DNA from: Ochotona curzoniae
Lineage: Eukaryota > Chordata > Mammalia > Lagomorpha > Ochotonidae
Direction: 5' to 3'
DNA length: 64,000 bases
NCBI RefSeq assembly: GCF_017591425.1
Contig: NW_024467120.1
Coordinates: forward strand, 6,138,001-6,202,000
Positions within the stretch are counted from its first letter, which is position 1. The number at the start of each line of letters is the position of its first letter. The notes under the pieces are model-generated. The model searched no databases and was not told where the DNA came from. It was given only the letters and a program-made list of their open reading frames with translations. The translations under genes and the position numbers were made by a program. Below are positions 35,154-45,405 of the stretch, piece by piece.

Positions 35154-35470
35154 AAAGATTTATTTTTATTATTTTTATTGGAAAGGCAGATATACAGAGA
35201 GGAGAGACAGAGAGGAAGATCTTCCATCCGATGATTCACTCCCCAAGTGAGCACAGCGGCAGATACTATGCCAATCCGAAGGCAGGAGACTTTTCCAGGT
35301 CTCCCACGCGGGTGCAGGGTCCCAAAGCTTTGGGCTGTCCTCAACTGCTTTCCCGGGCCACAGGCAGGGAGCTGGAAGGGAAGCGGGGCTGCCGGGATTA
35401 GAACCGGCGCCCATATGGGATCCCGGCTGTGCAAGGCGAGGACCTTAACCACTGCGCCACCGCGCCGGGC
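35154..35470 (-). mobile_element. C-repeat SINE, young and near consensus
   Basis: This is the reference copy in the window. On the minus strand it reads: 'GGGCCCGGCGCGGTGGCGC' head; A-box region 'GTGGCGCAGTGGTTAAGG'; B box 'GGTTCTAATCCCGG'; body 'GGGACCCTGCACCCGCGTGG'; 'GGGGAGTGAATCATCGG'; 'AAGATCTTCCTCTCTGTC'; and a tail with AATAAAAATAATAAAAATA. Many CpG sites survive, which points to recent insertion. It is flanked by a 20-bp target-site duplication. It is the most likely copy to have come from an active source. Confidence 0.97.
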
Positions 35471-35490
35471 CCTGGTTGATGATTTTTTTT
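35471..35490. repeat. target-site duplication, right copy
   Basis: Same 20 bases as 35134-35153, followed by two more T and then L1 sequence. Confidence 0.9.
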
Positions 35491-35596
35491 TTAAGTGCTC
35501 AACATATATCATCACATCCTTTTATTGTCTGTGAGGTTTGTACTGGTAAATTCATTAAGAATTTTGTATGATTCTTCTTACACATAATCAGTCACT
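35491..35596 (-). mobile_element. old L1 continued, antisense
   Basis: 'GTGCTCAACATATATCATCA' and 'CTGTGAGGTTTGTACTGG' follow the antisense L1M order directly after the remnant at 34796-34828. Confidence 0.75.
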
Positions 35597-35921
35597 TTTT
35601 TAATGGTTTATTTACTTTCACTGGAAAAGCAGATTTACGAGGAGGAGACAGAGAAAAAGATCTGTCCACTGGTTCACTCCTCAAGTGGCCACAATAGTCA
35701 GAGCTGAGCTGATCTGAAGCCAGGAGCCAGGAGCTTCTTCAGGGTCTCCCATGCAGGTGCAGGGCCCTAAGGTTTTCGGCTGTTTTCTACTGCTTTCTGA
35801 GGGCACAAGCAAGAAGTTGGAAGGAAGATGGAGCAGCTGGGCCACAAACTGGCACTCAAATGGGATCCCAGTGCATGCAAGATGAGGACTTTAGCCACAA
35901 GGCTTCCTCACTGGGCCCAAT
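35597..35921 (-). mobile_element. C-repeat SINE inserted in the L1
   Basis: It has 'TTTACTTTCACTGGAAAAGC', 'CAGAGCTGAGCTGATCTG', 'CAGGAGCCAGGAGCTTCTTC', 'TCTCCCATGCAGGTGCAGGG' and 'CCCAGTGCATGCAAGATGAG', ending 'CTCACTGGGCCC'. It is well preserved. Confidence 0.93.
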
Positions 35922-36235
35922 CAATCATTAACAAAAACGTTTTCAAGATACATTATGAGTTTTTGCAACGCTATTATAATTTGTCTTGATATTTTCCTCC
36001 ATGGATTTTCCAAGTTTTCAACTTGTTGAGGTCTTGGAATTTATACATTCACATTCATTAAATTCTTCAAATACAGTAAGTGTTTTTTTAAACCATTATT
36101 CCTCCCACTATGCCCTCTGTCCCTATTTCTCTTGCTTCTCCTTAGAGACTCCCAAATTATAGATATTGCTCTTCTTGAGGTTGTCCCTTAAATTCCAGAA
36201 GTTCTCTTTGCTTTTGATTTTTCTTTTAGCTCCAC
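35922..36235 (-). mobile_element. old L1 continued, antisense, ORF1 side
   Basis: The phrases 'AATTTGTCTTGATATTTTCC' and 'TGAGGTCTTGGAATTTATAC', a pyrimidine-rich part at 36090-36145 and 'GAGACTCCCAAATTATAG' follow antisense L1 ORF1-proximal sequence. This is the 5'-most part recognisable. Confidence 0.7.
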
Positions 36236-36239
36236 TGAT

Positions 36240-36612
36240 ATAATATATTCAAATGGGTATAGTATAGTTTTATAAGTAAAATTAATTTAGGACACAATTG
36301 TATACGTTTGTGAACAAATGGAATTTATCCTAGAGGTTCAGGCACAGTCCAACATATGCAAATCAATAATGGTGACACATTACACCAACAGAATGAAGGA
36401 TATGAAGCATGAAAGTGTCTCAGTGGGGGCAGAGGACACCTTTTGATTCAGTGTAACATTCTTTTATAACAAAACCCTTAAACAGATCAGTTATAGAAGG
36501 CATATATCTCAATACATCAAAATCGTATATTAAAAGCCCACAGACAACATGATACTGAATGGGCAAAAGCTAAGCATATTCATACTAAGACAGGCAAGCA
36601 GGTAGATACGCC
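36240..36612 (+). mobile_element. second L1, ORF2 reverse-transcriptase piece, sense
   Basis: The sense ORF2 phrases are clear: 'CAACATATGCAAATCAATAA', 'GACACATTACACCAACAGAA', 'CATATATCTCAATACATCA', 'GACAACATGATACTGAATGG'. The piece covers a region also present, inverted, in the larger L1 near 32220-32350, so it is a separate insertion. Confidence 0.85.
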
Positions 36613-36629
36613 ATGACGTAACATTCTTT

Positions 36630-36935
36630 TTCATTGAGTTTTACTTTTTCATTTGAAAGTCAGAGTTACATAGATAGGAGAGACAGAAGGAAGAGAAATT
36701 TCCTATCATCTGGTTCACTCCTCAAATGGCCATAACACCTGCATTTGGCCAGGCTGGAGTCAGCATAGAGTAGCTTCTTCTGGGACTTTTGATCCTTGGA
36801 GCCACTTGAGTCACCTGCTGCTGCTTTCCCAGGTGTACTCGGAGGAGCTGGATTGAAATTGAAGCAACCAGTACTTGAATATAGGATGGCAGTATTGCAG
36901 AGATTGTCTGAACCCATGGTGTCACAGTGCCACCC
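36630..36935 (-). mobile_element. C-repeat SINE
   Basis: It has 'TTTTCATTTGAAAGTCAGAG', a GA-rich block, 'TCTGGTTCACTCCTCAAATG', 'CCTGCTGCTGCTTTCCCAGG', 'GGAGCTGGATTGAAATTGAA' and the end 'GGTGTCACAGTGCCACCC'. Confidence 0.88.
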
Positions 36936-37850
36936 TCATCACCACACGTATGTAATGCCATTTTGGAAGTTACAGACAGAGCCATCAGAGAAGAGAAAGA
37001 ATCCTCGGAAAACAAATCAGAGAGCAGAACGTCAAGTATGTATTTTAAAACTTTTGTTTCTCTTTTGCTACATCAGCATTTTGGAGTATATTGACTCACA
37101 ATGGTGAGGAAAGCCTGCAACATCAAAAATAAGAACGCTCTGGCCTTCGTCAGGAAAAAATCGCTGACCTACAACAACGCATCCTGTCTGCAAAACAACA
37201 GATTCATTTTTGCACAGCCAGCAACCTAAGGATTCTCTTTTATCCCCACAGAAGCCCTGTAAACAGATAAAGCACACTAGAAAAGGAAGAAGAGAAAATG
37301 CAAGCTGGTGCTGAACGCTGATTCTTCAACAGCATCCAGACCTGTGCTGTCTTAAGGGTGTAGTTATCCTGGCCTTGAAGCGTGTTGCACACTGTGCAAA
37401 CCATCTTTGAGAGACATCAGGCAACTATTGATGGAATTCTATCCAGGCCATTTAAGTCACCCAAGGTACCCTAGCCAAGAAAGCCTTCAGTGTAGTATGC
37501 ACACACTCATAAATGTATGTGCATGTGCATTATATTTATTTGCAATTAATTTCTATTTCATAACAAAGGCCTTTCAGAGAAAGTGATCCGGCTTTCATTC
37601 TGCCAAATGAAAAATTCTCCCGAGAACTGAAGGTGTTTCACTGACTTCCAATGGTTTGAGTCGCGTTGTCTACTTGTCTGTATTAGACTTGCACACCTTT
37701 CTCACCCTCCATCCTTTTGTTTTTCCTCAGTGCTATTTTCTCAACTAAGTATTGTCTCTCCTCAACCAAAGCCAATTCCTACACTGCAGTTTTCCTCATT
37801 TGTTGCATGATTTTATTTTTCCCATTGGCCTCTCTATTTCCAGACATGAT
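36936..37850. other. unassigned stretch
   Basis: No gene is recognised. Short frames near 37068-37277 do not match a known protein. A (GT/AC)-like patch (ATGTATGTGCATGTGCATTA) lies near 37512. Confidence 0.4.
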
Positions 37851-37852
37851 GT

Positions 37853-37940
37853 ATAAAAATCACTGAACTCAAAAATAGTTGACCTAGGTTCTATTTTGGG
37901 CTTTGATACTGCCTATCTTGGTAACTTACTGATGTGTTTT
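37853..37940 (+). mobile_element. MIR fragment
   Basis: 'CACTGAACTCAAAAATAGTT', 'GACCTAGGTTCTATTTTGG' and 'TGCCTATCTTGGTAACTTAC' align in order with the MIR core (a 'gacctgggttc...' block, then a 'gccacttactagctgt'-like block). Confidence 0.5.
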
Positions 37941-37950
37941 TATTCTACAA

Positions 37951-38205
37951 GTGTTGGATGAACCAAGATGTATTTTTAAAAAATATGTGAGGAAAATAAA
38001 ATTTAAACTATTTGCTTCTCGGCAAGGAAACCAAAAAGTAACAGGTGTTTTAGGAGCTGTGAGTGCATCACTTCACAGCAATACACCAGATGTATATGGG
38101 CAGATTATCTGCAGAGCTGCCAAGACGATGCACAAAGATATCTCCATCAAAGACTACAAGCCATGTGTTAATCTCTTCCAGCCATATTGCCAGACACGCC
38201 TCTAG
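37951..38205 (+). other. 84-codon open frame, unrecognised
   Basis: This frame sits just after the MIR fragment. The encoded sequence is basic at its start (KKYVRKIKFKLF) and ends in a TAG. I recognise no family and see no splice signals I would trust. It could be a decayed retrocopy or chance. Confidence 0.12.
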
Positions 38206-39066
38206 GGCCAAGAAAACTGAGTAGACTTTAATATAATGCATTACTCCTATTTCCAAAGAAAATATATTTTGTAGATGGTGAGAGCAAATTATATTCATAT
38301 ATGTAGCTATCTATTTGTATAATATTTATTCCTAATTGTAGATAATAAACATGCTATGCTTATATAATGTCATACATTAATTATGTTGTATGCATTTTAC
38401 TTTAATTACTTCAATTAGCTTTTTGTTTAATTGTAATCAAGCAAAACAAGGCACGAGTTAGACACCACATCAATTTCTGATTCCTGCCTCCACCTCTCTA
38501 AACTCTGAGCTTCCAGTTCACAGAAGCAACGAAGTTTTCCTTTGGATATCTATAGCCACCAATTACACCAAAGCTTGGTAATTGATCCAAGAATAGCCCA
38601 CCCATGATTCACCCAGGAATTGATAAGGCAGGCTTATTAAGGTTGATTAATTAACTAGTCAATTTATTTATGTTACTCAGATTTTGAGTAGAGAATATGA
38701 CATTTCTCAAAGAAAACTGAGACAGAGAAGAGGAACAATGAGGAGCAGAATTTCTGTCCTCATGATCCCTGTGAGCCATGACAGGAAGTCAGAAGGCTGG
38801 AATATCACTGGTCCTTCTGTCACCATCAGAGATTTCCTAACTTTCTTGAAATAAAACAGGGATCTTGGACATCTCCTCCTTGGAACTGTGTGTTCTCGTC
38901 CTTGCTTGCTGTGTCCCGATAGCTGGTGTGTTTCTGATTTTATTCTGGATTTTACTTAGCTTGTCTTTGAACCATGTATGTTGTGTTTCCCATTGCTTCT
39001 ACCTGAAATCAACTTCCTTGCATGGCTGGCTCTCGTTTCTCCCCCTTGCATCCCACTCCACATCCA
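38206..39066. other. AT-rich stretch, nothing recognised
   Basis: No gene or clear repeat landmark. The part at 38270-38450 is strongly AT-rich. Confidence 0.5.
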
Positions 39067-39370
39067 AGATTTACTTGAAATGTTGAATGACAGTGAAAAA
39101 GGGAGAGACAAGGGAAAGGGGATCTTGCAGCTACTGGTTCACTTCCGAAACGGTTGCAATGGGCTGCCAGGCCAAATACAGGAACTTGGAACACCATGCA
39201 GGTTTTCCCACATGAGTGGCAAGGTTCTAAATTCTTGAGCCATCTTCCAATGCTTTCCCAGGTGCATTCGCAGGAAACTGAATCAGAAGTACAGCAGCCA
39301 GGATACACAGACACTGGGTGCCGATGTAACAGCATCAGCTCAGTTCCTTGCACCACAATGCCAACTCCCT
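39067..39370 (-). mobile_element. C-repeat SINE, older subfamily
   Basis: It has 'GATTTACTTGAAATGTTGAA', a GA block, 'ATGCTTTCCCAGGTGCATTC', 'GCAGGAAACTGAATCAGAAG' and the end 'CTTGCACCACAATGCCAAC'. Confidence 0.8.
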
Positions 39371-39389
39371 TTATTGCCTCTTTCTGCTG

Positions 39390-39505
39390 TTGAAGACTTC
39401 ATTTAAATGTTTACTGTCCTACTATACAGTCTACATTAGGAGCCCCTAGTCATTCTCTTCCCCATTGGCCTGTTTTGTCCCTTCATTGTACTCCCCTTCT
39501 CCGAA
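39390..39505 (+). mobile_element. L2 fragment
   Basis: 'ACTTCATTTAAATGTTTACT', 'GAGCCCCTAGTCATTCTCTT' and 'CCCCATTGGCCTGTTTTGTC' follow the L2 3' consensus. It is distinct from the adjacent SINE. Confidence 0.55.
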
Positions 39506-40980
39506 ATAAAAGTATTTTCCTTTTTTATTGTCTATTGTCTTTCACTAGTACCAACTACATGAGAGAAGAAGAGGTATGTCCTGATTGTCTTATGTGTTGT
39601 TGCCGCTTTGTTGATTAGAACAAACAATGGCATAAGTATGTGTTCATGAATTATTAATAGAGCACATAATAAAAGAGATAAGATAGTCAGACCCTAAAAA
39701 TGACATGCCTTTAGTGACTTTCTAATTCCAGCTTCAAGTATATTCAAGGATAATGCATACTTGAAGTAAGCTGCATTTGTGTTCCTTGCAACTATAGAAC
39801 ATCAAGTGGGTGAGTCTCTGACTTTGTAGCAGTCCCACTCTCCTGCTATAGCTTTCTGTTTCACGGATACATTCCCAGACTCTCAGAAAGTTCCTGTTGG
39901 GTTTTTAATTCACTTGTATAGACTTTGAATTCATAGACTTTTGGAAAATAAAAGATACATGCTTTTAGAATCACATGTTGTTTTTGCAATCACTCGGGTT
40001 TATATTCTGACATTGCAGCTATCTGTATTTCATTAGTTTGTACTCTACCAGTCTATTGGGAAATTTCTTAAGTCAGAGAAAATTTAAATTTTACCAAAAC
40101 AGATAAATTTTTTTTTTCTAAATAAACGTAGGCCCTTAGTAGCCCAAGGAATATCTCATTGTAGAGAATGACTTCCAATATTCAATAATTGTGATAAAAC
40201 TTCTGAATGATTGTGGATACACACTAGGATGCTAATTACACTATAGAGGTTTTCATGGAAAAAGTAAGGACAAAAGAATCCCTTTTATGTTCAAGTTACC
40301 ATTATGAGCCTCAACTATGTTTAGATAGAAGTATTAGCATCCCAAAGTCCTCTATTTCCACCTAGACATACTCCGGATTTTAGCACACAGCCCTCCTGCC
40401 TCATGGAGAGGCACCCATCCCCCGAAAGCTTCCCTCCATGCTTTGGTGATTTCTGGGGGCCTTTCCAGAAACCAAGTGTTCTGCCTTCCCCAACTGTAGA
40501 TGCTTAGATATAGTTTGGCCTGCCTTTCATACTTAATTGACTTCACAGCTTGTATTCATCCAAACCCTTTTTTTGTTTTTGGTTTACTCCATATCTGGAA
40601 GCTGAAAATTATCCCTGTCCACTTCCACACTAAACTTAGCTTCTTAAACTTTGGTGAGTACACAACTCCAGGCCTCCCAACTACTTGGGAGAAGAGTTCA
40701 GATAAATACTGCTAAGCTTCATTGAATATCACTCTCAGCACTTTCATCAATGCAGTAGAATCCTTGGGTAATGCTGAAACTCTACAATGAAACAGTATGT
40801 TCCCCGGACTTCAAAGATTCCTCCTATGTATTCCTTACTGGAAGAACAAAACTTTTTAAAATTGCAATACTGTAAAGAACAACCAGTAGATATTCCCTGG
40901 AACCCGAGAGAATATCAGATCTCTTTCAAAACTTGACTCAGAGTTTCTGTTAATTATGTTTGTTCATTCCCCAACAGTCA
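39506..40980. other. intergenic stretch, nothing recognised
   Basis: Unique-looking sequence without long open frames. Confidence 0.5.
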
Positions 40981-40984
40981 TGTG

Positions 40985-41160
40985 GCAGAATCCTGCAACC
41001 CAATGTGATGGTATTTAGATATGTGTCCTTGGTAGGTAATGAATGAGATTAGTAGCCTTAGTAGTCCTAAAATAATTGACATGAAAAAGAATCTTTCTCT
41101 CATATTGGACCCAGGAATAGGTGGAGATTTGGTTTCTTTCCTTACAAGCAACCAGGCCAT
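40985..41160 (+). mobile_element. MLT1-like LTR fragment
   Basis: 'GCAACCCAATGTGATGGTAT', 'TTAGATATGTGTCCTTGGTA' and 'GGTAATGAATGAGATTAGTAG', given in part, match the first half of a MaLR LTR (an 'aatgtgatggtatt...gaggtgattag'-like order). Confidence 0.5.
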
Positions 41161-41189
41161 GCTTGCAAATCCCAGCTTGCTTGCAGGTG

Positions 41190-41475
41190 TGTGGTAGGCA
41201 TTGTGCTGTATCAGGTTAAGCCACTGCTTGGGACACCCATATCAGGATGACTGATTCAAGCCCTGGGTACTCCCCTTTTGGTCCAGCTTCCTGTAAATGC
41301 ACACCCAAATAAGGCAGCAGATGGTGGCACAAGTATTTGGCTTCTTGACTTCCACTTGGGGAAATGTAAAAGGAGGTCTGGACTCCAGGATTTGGCCAGG
41401 ATTTGGCCTGGTCTAACTATGGGTATTGCAGGCTCTGAAGTGTGATCTGGTAAATGAAACCTCTCTCTCCTATCA
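41190..41475 (+). mobile_element. C-repeat SINE, older subfamily
   Basis: It has the head 'AGGCATTGTGCTGTATCAGG' and 'TTAAGCCACTGCTTGGGAC', then 'AAGGCAGCAGATGGTGGC' and a short CT block (CCTCTCTCTCC). A small tandem copy (AGGATTTGGCC) occurs at 41388-41407. Confidence 0.8.
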
Positions 41476-41856
41476 CTTAAGTGAAAACAAATATGATTTC
41501 ATTATTAAATATAAATATTGATGATGCTTATTATAACAGTTCAAATTAAGATGGGGCAAAGTGCTTGGGTATTAAAAAGAAGGGTGATCTTTATACTTTA
41601 GAAAACTTGTTGCTACCAAGTTATGGATCATAATAGTTTCAGACTTTGTGATTTGTGTGTATAATCAATGTTGGCAGCAATATTCTGTGTAATCACTATT
41701 TGGTGCCGGTTAAGGGGTATCAACGAATTCCTTAAAATGACCTCTCTATACACTGCAAAAGTTATAAATTACAGAAAATTTTGCACTGTAGAGGGATACA
41801 TCATTGATTCCCACATTAATGTAAAAGTTAGACTAAAAAATTGTCCTTCCTCTTAG

Positions 41857-42033
41857 ATGCTGCTGAAACTATTGAAAATGTTGAAGAGAGAAAAGAAGAA
41901 AAAGAGAATCCAGAAGAAACAAATGCAATTTAAGGCATGGAGAATTCAAGACACTGTAAGTAGTACAAACGCTATGCATGTGAGAAATGGTGAGACAGAT
42001 ATGCCAATGCCAGAGACAAGTCCAGTTGCTTAG
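41857..42033 (+). other. possible terminal exon or retrocopy fragment, unrecognised
   Basis: A good splice-acceptor-like sequence (TTGTCCTTCCTCTTAG) ends at 41856. Directly after it two frames are open. One reads DAAETIENVEERKEEKENPE and five more residues, then stops at 41931-41933. The other starts with ATG at 41857, runs 58 codons through a lysine-rich start and ends PMPETSPVA with a TAG at 42031. A GTAAGT lies at 41956-41961. The acidic frame looks protein-like but is short. I recognise neither frame. It could be a last exon, a frameshifted retrocopy, or chance in purine-rich DNA. Confidence 0.2.
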
Positions 42034-42111
42034 AAATTGTCCCTAGAACCAAATGTGGATTTAAAAAGAAAATGCAAATTATTTATTTTTCCAACTTTTT
42101 GCCCCTTCATT

Positions 42112-42380
42112 AATTTTTTAAAAGTATTGATGTATGTGCGTGGGAGACAAAGATCGGCTATCTCCTGTTTCACTTCCTAAACGCCCACCAATGAGGATTA
42201 AGCTGGCTGGACGGCAACAGCCTAGAACTCCACTTGGGTCTCCCACATGAGTGGTGGGGTCCCAAATGCTTGAAACCCCAATGTTTCCTTCCTGGAAGCC
42301 ACTCCTGCGTCAGCAGGAAGACAGAGTCAGGGGCCAGTGCAGCAGGGCTTGGACCCACAGGCACTCTCTTTTGGCACTCT
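42112..42380 (-). mobile_element. C-repeat SINE, diverged
   Basis: It has 'TTTCACTTCCTAAACGCCCA', 'TCCACTTGGGTCTCCCACAT', 'GAGTGGTGGGGTCCC' and 'GCAGGGCTTGGACCCACAGG'. The A-box end is missing or decayed. Confidence 0.75.
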
Positions 42381-42460
42381 ACCCCTCACTACTTTTCTAG
42401 TGTAATCTCCCTCTTCTTCTTTAAGGTGCATGTAGAAGCAGAAAGCATTCAATTTAAGCC

Positions 42461-42765
42461 TGGGGGCCAGTGCTGCGGTATGACGGTTAAGCTGTAGCCT
42501 GTAGTACAAACATCCTGTATGATCTCCAGTTTGAGTTTCAGTTGTTCTATTTCCAATGCAGATCCCTGCTAATCCATGGAAGAAAGCATGTCCCAAGTCC
42601 TTGGGCCCCTGCACCCACATAGGAGACTCTGAAGATCTTGACTTCAGACCTGCCCTGCTCACATGTTGTGGCCATTTGGGGAGTGAACCAGCAGACAGAA
42701 GATTTCTGTGTCTCTCTGTGTTTCTTTGTAACTCTTCCTTTCAGATAAATACATAAATGTTTAGG
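42461..42765 (+). mobile_element. C-repeat SINE, full length
   Basis: It has 'GGGGGCCAGTGCTGCGGTAT', 'GGTTAAGCTGTAGCC', 'CCAAGTCCTTGGGCCCCTGC', 'GTGGCCATTTGGGGAGTGAA' and 'CCTTTCAGATAAATACATAA'. It lies head-to-head with the SINE at 42112-42380. Confidence 0.92.
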
Positions 42766-43170
42766 AAAACAAAGAATAAAAACATATACAAGTTGCAAGG
42801 AAAACAGGCCACTGGCTGCCTGGCTTTGAGATGTCTCAGGTCCCAGAATCTGACCACATTCTTTGTGCTTTTTTCATCCAAATCTCTGTTTGGTTCATAG
42901 ACAATCTGTCGACATTTAGTAAGCTCCTCAGTAATTACATTCAAGGATGGACTTTGAGTTCCATCCAAGACAGCGAGGGTCACACTGTCTTCTTAATTTC
43001 GCACCTCAGCTGTTTATTTGCTCTGAATAAATCCTAGAGGAGCAGTAAGTTGGAGTCCTTGAATTTTAATGATGATTAACATCTCTCTCATCTATGCAGA
43101 ACTGAATCCTCTCTATGTACAGAGAAATGTAGGTAAAACATTTTAAAGTAATTACAAAGCTACTGCTTAG
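42766..43170. other. unassigned stretch
   Basis: No gene is recognised. Overlapping short frames at 42741-43037 are unassigned. Confidence 0.45.
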
Positions 43171-43402
43171 AACAGGTGTGAGTAGATTACAGCCCACGGG
43201 CCAAATGTGCCCTATTACCTGTTTTTATACAGTTTCACTGGAACACAACTGTACTTATCTGTGTAGGTATTATCTATTGTTAATTTCACACAAAAGCAGT
43301 AGGATTAAGTCAGTGTGATAGAAATCCTACAACTTTCAAAGAAAAAAAAAATGTATTTGCTCCCTACCCCTTTGACAGAAAAATCTCACCAACTCTTGAC
43401 TG
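43171..43402 (+). mobile_element. fossil hAT-type DNA transposon
   Basis: The order of phrases is characteristic of an old mammalian hAT (Charlie-group) MITE: 'CAGCCCACGGGCCAAATG', 'CCTATTACCTGTTTTTATAC', 'AGTTTCACTGGAACACAAC', 'GTAGGTATTATCTATTGTTA', and finally 'CCCTTTGACAGAAAAATCTC'. It has no coding capacity. The exact subfamily name needs a library comparison. Confidence 0.75.
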
Positions 43403-44386
43403 CAGTCCAACATTGCATCTTCAAGTAATAGACCTCCTTAAATTTGCATATTTCTTGTCCATCAGTCATACATAACTGATTTACTGCTTCAAGGATATGA
43501 ATAGCATGGGAACAAACAGAAGTATGGATTAAAAATAATTATTTGAACTATTCTGAAAGCAGCAAGGAGCGCAGTCACCTTGTTGAGTGTTCTCACTGCC
43601 CTGGACCATTTTGAACTGAGCACAGGGTTTCCAGAAGTGTAGACTCCCAGTGGAGCATGTTCCAAACATTACAGAAACTCCTCCAAAGTTTTCAACTATG
43701 ACTTAGCCAGCACGAAGCAACACACTGTTATCACGAGGCAGGGTTTTGATTTATGACATAGAGCAGCAGTGCAATAGGTATTAGTCACATCTGTACCAGA
43801 GAGGAAGTATTTATAATACAACTGTTATCAGCTACCAAATTTCAAAACCTTTCAAACCACTGGAGCTTAGAGTGCATTTCAAATGTATTTTCTGAGATAG
43901 CCCAACGTTCAAAGCATTTAAAAAACATACTGACTTACAACTACGCTGAGACTCCCTGAATGAATACAAATGGTGTCACTCTATCTCATTTCCCTAATAT
44001 TTCTTATAAGAAGCATGGTTGACCACAATCTCTAAAATTATCCCACAAAGTAAAAAAACACAAAGATTCCTAAAATTAATATTCTTCTTTTATAGAAAAT
44101 GTCAATGATGTGAGCTTATACACTAATTTTTACAAAAAAAAAGAAACATGGTTGAAATATTTTGTGTACAGAATACATAGAATTTGGAAAATATCTTTCT
44201 ATCTTGGTTGACAGAATCCTCTTTTGTTTTCAGCCCAGTTCATTGAAATTCTAATGTCAAAATTTTAAACTCAAAATAGGCATGGCTGTGTCTGACTGTT
44301 TCTTAAATTCTCATTTTTTTTGTTTGTTTTTACACATTTCTAAAACTGTAGAGCAATACGACTAGAGGTTCAGTTTGTCATCTTTT
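43403..44386. other. intergenic stretch, nothing recognised
   Basis: No gene or clear repeat landmark. Confidence 0.5.
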
Positions 44387-44713
44387 AAAAAATACCTTAT
44401 TCATTTTTTAAAGGCAGAGTTATACAGAGAAAATGAGAGACAGAGAAAGACTAAGAGAGAGAGAAAGAATATTCCATCTGTTGGTTCACGCCCAGATTGC
44501 CACAGGGCTGGGCGAGGCTGCTGCCAAGTTCCAGGAGTTTAATCCAGGTCTCCCACCTGGGGGGGGGCGGGGCAGGGGCTTGAGCCATCTGCTGCTGCTT
44601 TCCACAGGCTGTTATTTAACTGGAAATAGAGCAACAAAGACACACACTCTCACCCATAGGGGATGCTGGCATCACTGGTAGTGGCTTTCTCTGCTGAACC
44701 ACAATCCCGACCC
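44387..44713 (-). mobile_element. C-repeat SINE with a G run
   Basis: It has 'CCTTATTCATTTTTTAAAGG', a long GA block, 'TCCATCTGTTGGTTCACGCC', 'CATCTGCTGCTGCTTTCCAC' and the end 'TCTGCTGAACCACAATCCCG'. A run of nine G (44561-44569) replaces the usual middle body. Confidence 0.8.
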
Positions 44714-45105
44714 ACATTTTCATTTCGAATCATATTGTATGCTGAAACCAGTACACTGCCCAGCTCCAAAAAAAAAAAAAATCTGCAGTTGGTTTAAATC
44801 CTAAGAAACACATTTTCAAATAATTCCCAAATAGTCATCTAAGTTTACAGAACACTCAGCCTTTAATTTGACGTACCTCACATATCTAAATTTAGCAAGC
44901 TATAAAACAGCAGTTATAACTGTTTCCAACAATGATCTAGTCCCCAGTTGGATATCTTTCCAACAAGATATGCCAAATCCTCTTCGTACTCCTTGTTTGA
45001 AGGGAATCTTGTTATTACGGTTTGGGGAGTCTGTGTTTAAGAACCTCCTTTCAACCAGTGCAAAGCTGTGATATCCCACTAATTTTAGATGTGGTGCAGG
45101 CAGTT
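44714..45105. other. unassigned stretch
   Basis: An A run lies at 44769-44781. No gene is recognised. Opposed short frames at 44868-45172 are unassigned. Confidence 0.45.
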
Positions 45106-45109
45106 TAGC

Positions 45110-45285
45110 TGATTTGCAAAGTTCTACCTGTATTATTTTATTCATTCCTGGAAAGATAACATTTTTATCCACTTTTCACAAATGTGGAATGTGAGTCTTA
45201 AGAGTCTGTATTATTTGTCACCTTGCTGGATGGACACATAATTTGATTTTAAACCCTTGGCTGCTCATTCCAAGGTCAGATCCTT
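45110..45285 (+). mobile_element. MIR fragment, 3' half orientation
   Basis: The series 'TTATTTTATTCATTCCTGG', 'ACATTTTTATCCACTTTTC', 'GTGAGTCTTAAGAGTCTG' and 'GGACACATAATTTGATTTTA' follows the reverse-type MIR reading 'tattatccccattttacag...cacacagctagtaag...'. Confidence 0.5.
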
Positions 45286-45405
45286 CAAGGAGGACAAGGA
45301 GCTTAGAGTTTGCATATAGGTGAGAAGTCGAAGCCAGCAGTCTGGATATGAACACAGCTGGAAGGGCCGCAGAGTCAGGGAACACAGAGCATTGAAAGGT
45401 GAATA

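Noticed and set aside
35123..35515. 130-codon minus-strand frame
   Set aside because: It is almost entirely inside the young SINE. Related frames recur in other copies (for example 48061-48336, 11158-11574), which shows a repeat origin.
31208..36235. Intact or active L1
   Set aside because: The ORF1 and ORF2 regions carry many stops and indels and are split by several SINEs.
31208..36612. Single L1 with a twin-primed 5' inversion
   Set aside because: The inverted piece covers the same RT region already present in the antisense part, whereas twin priming would leave adjoining, non-overlapping parts.
37120..37260. Possible ribosomal-protein-like retrocopy starting at an ATGGTG
   Set aside because: The 42-codon translation is lysine- and asparagine-rich but matches no ribosomal protein I know and ends early.
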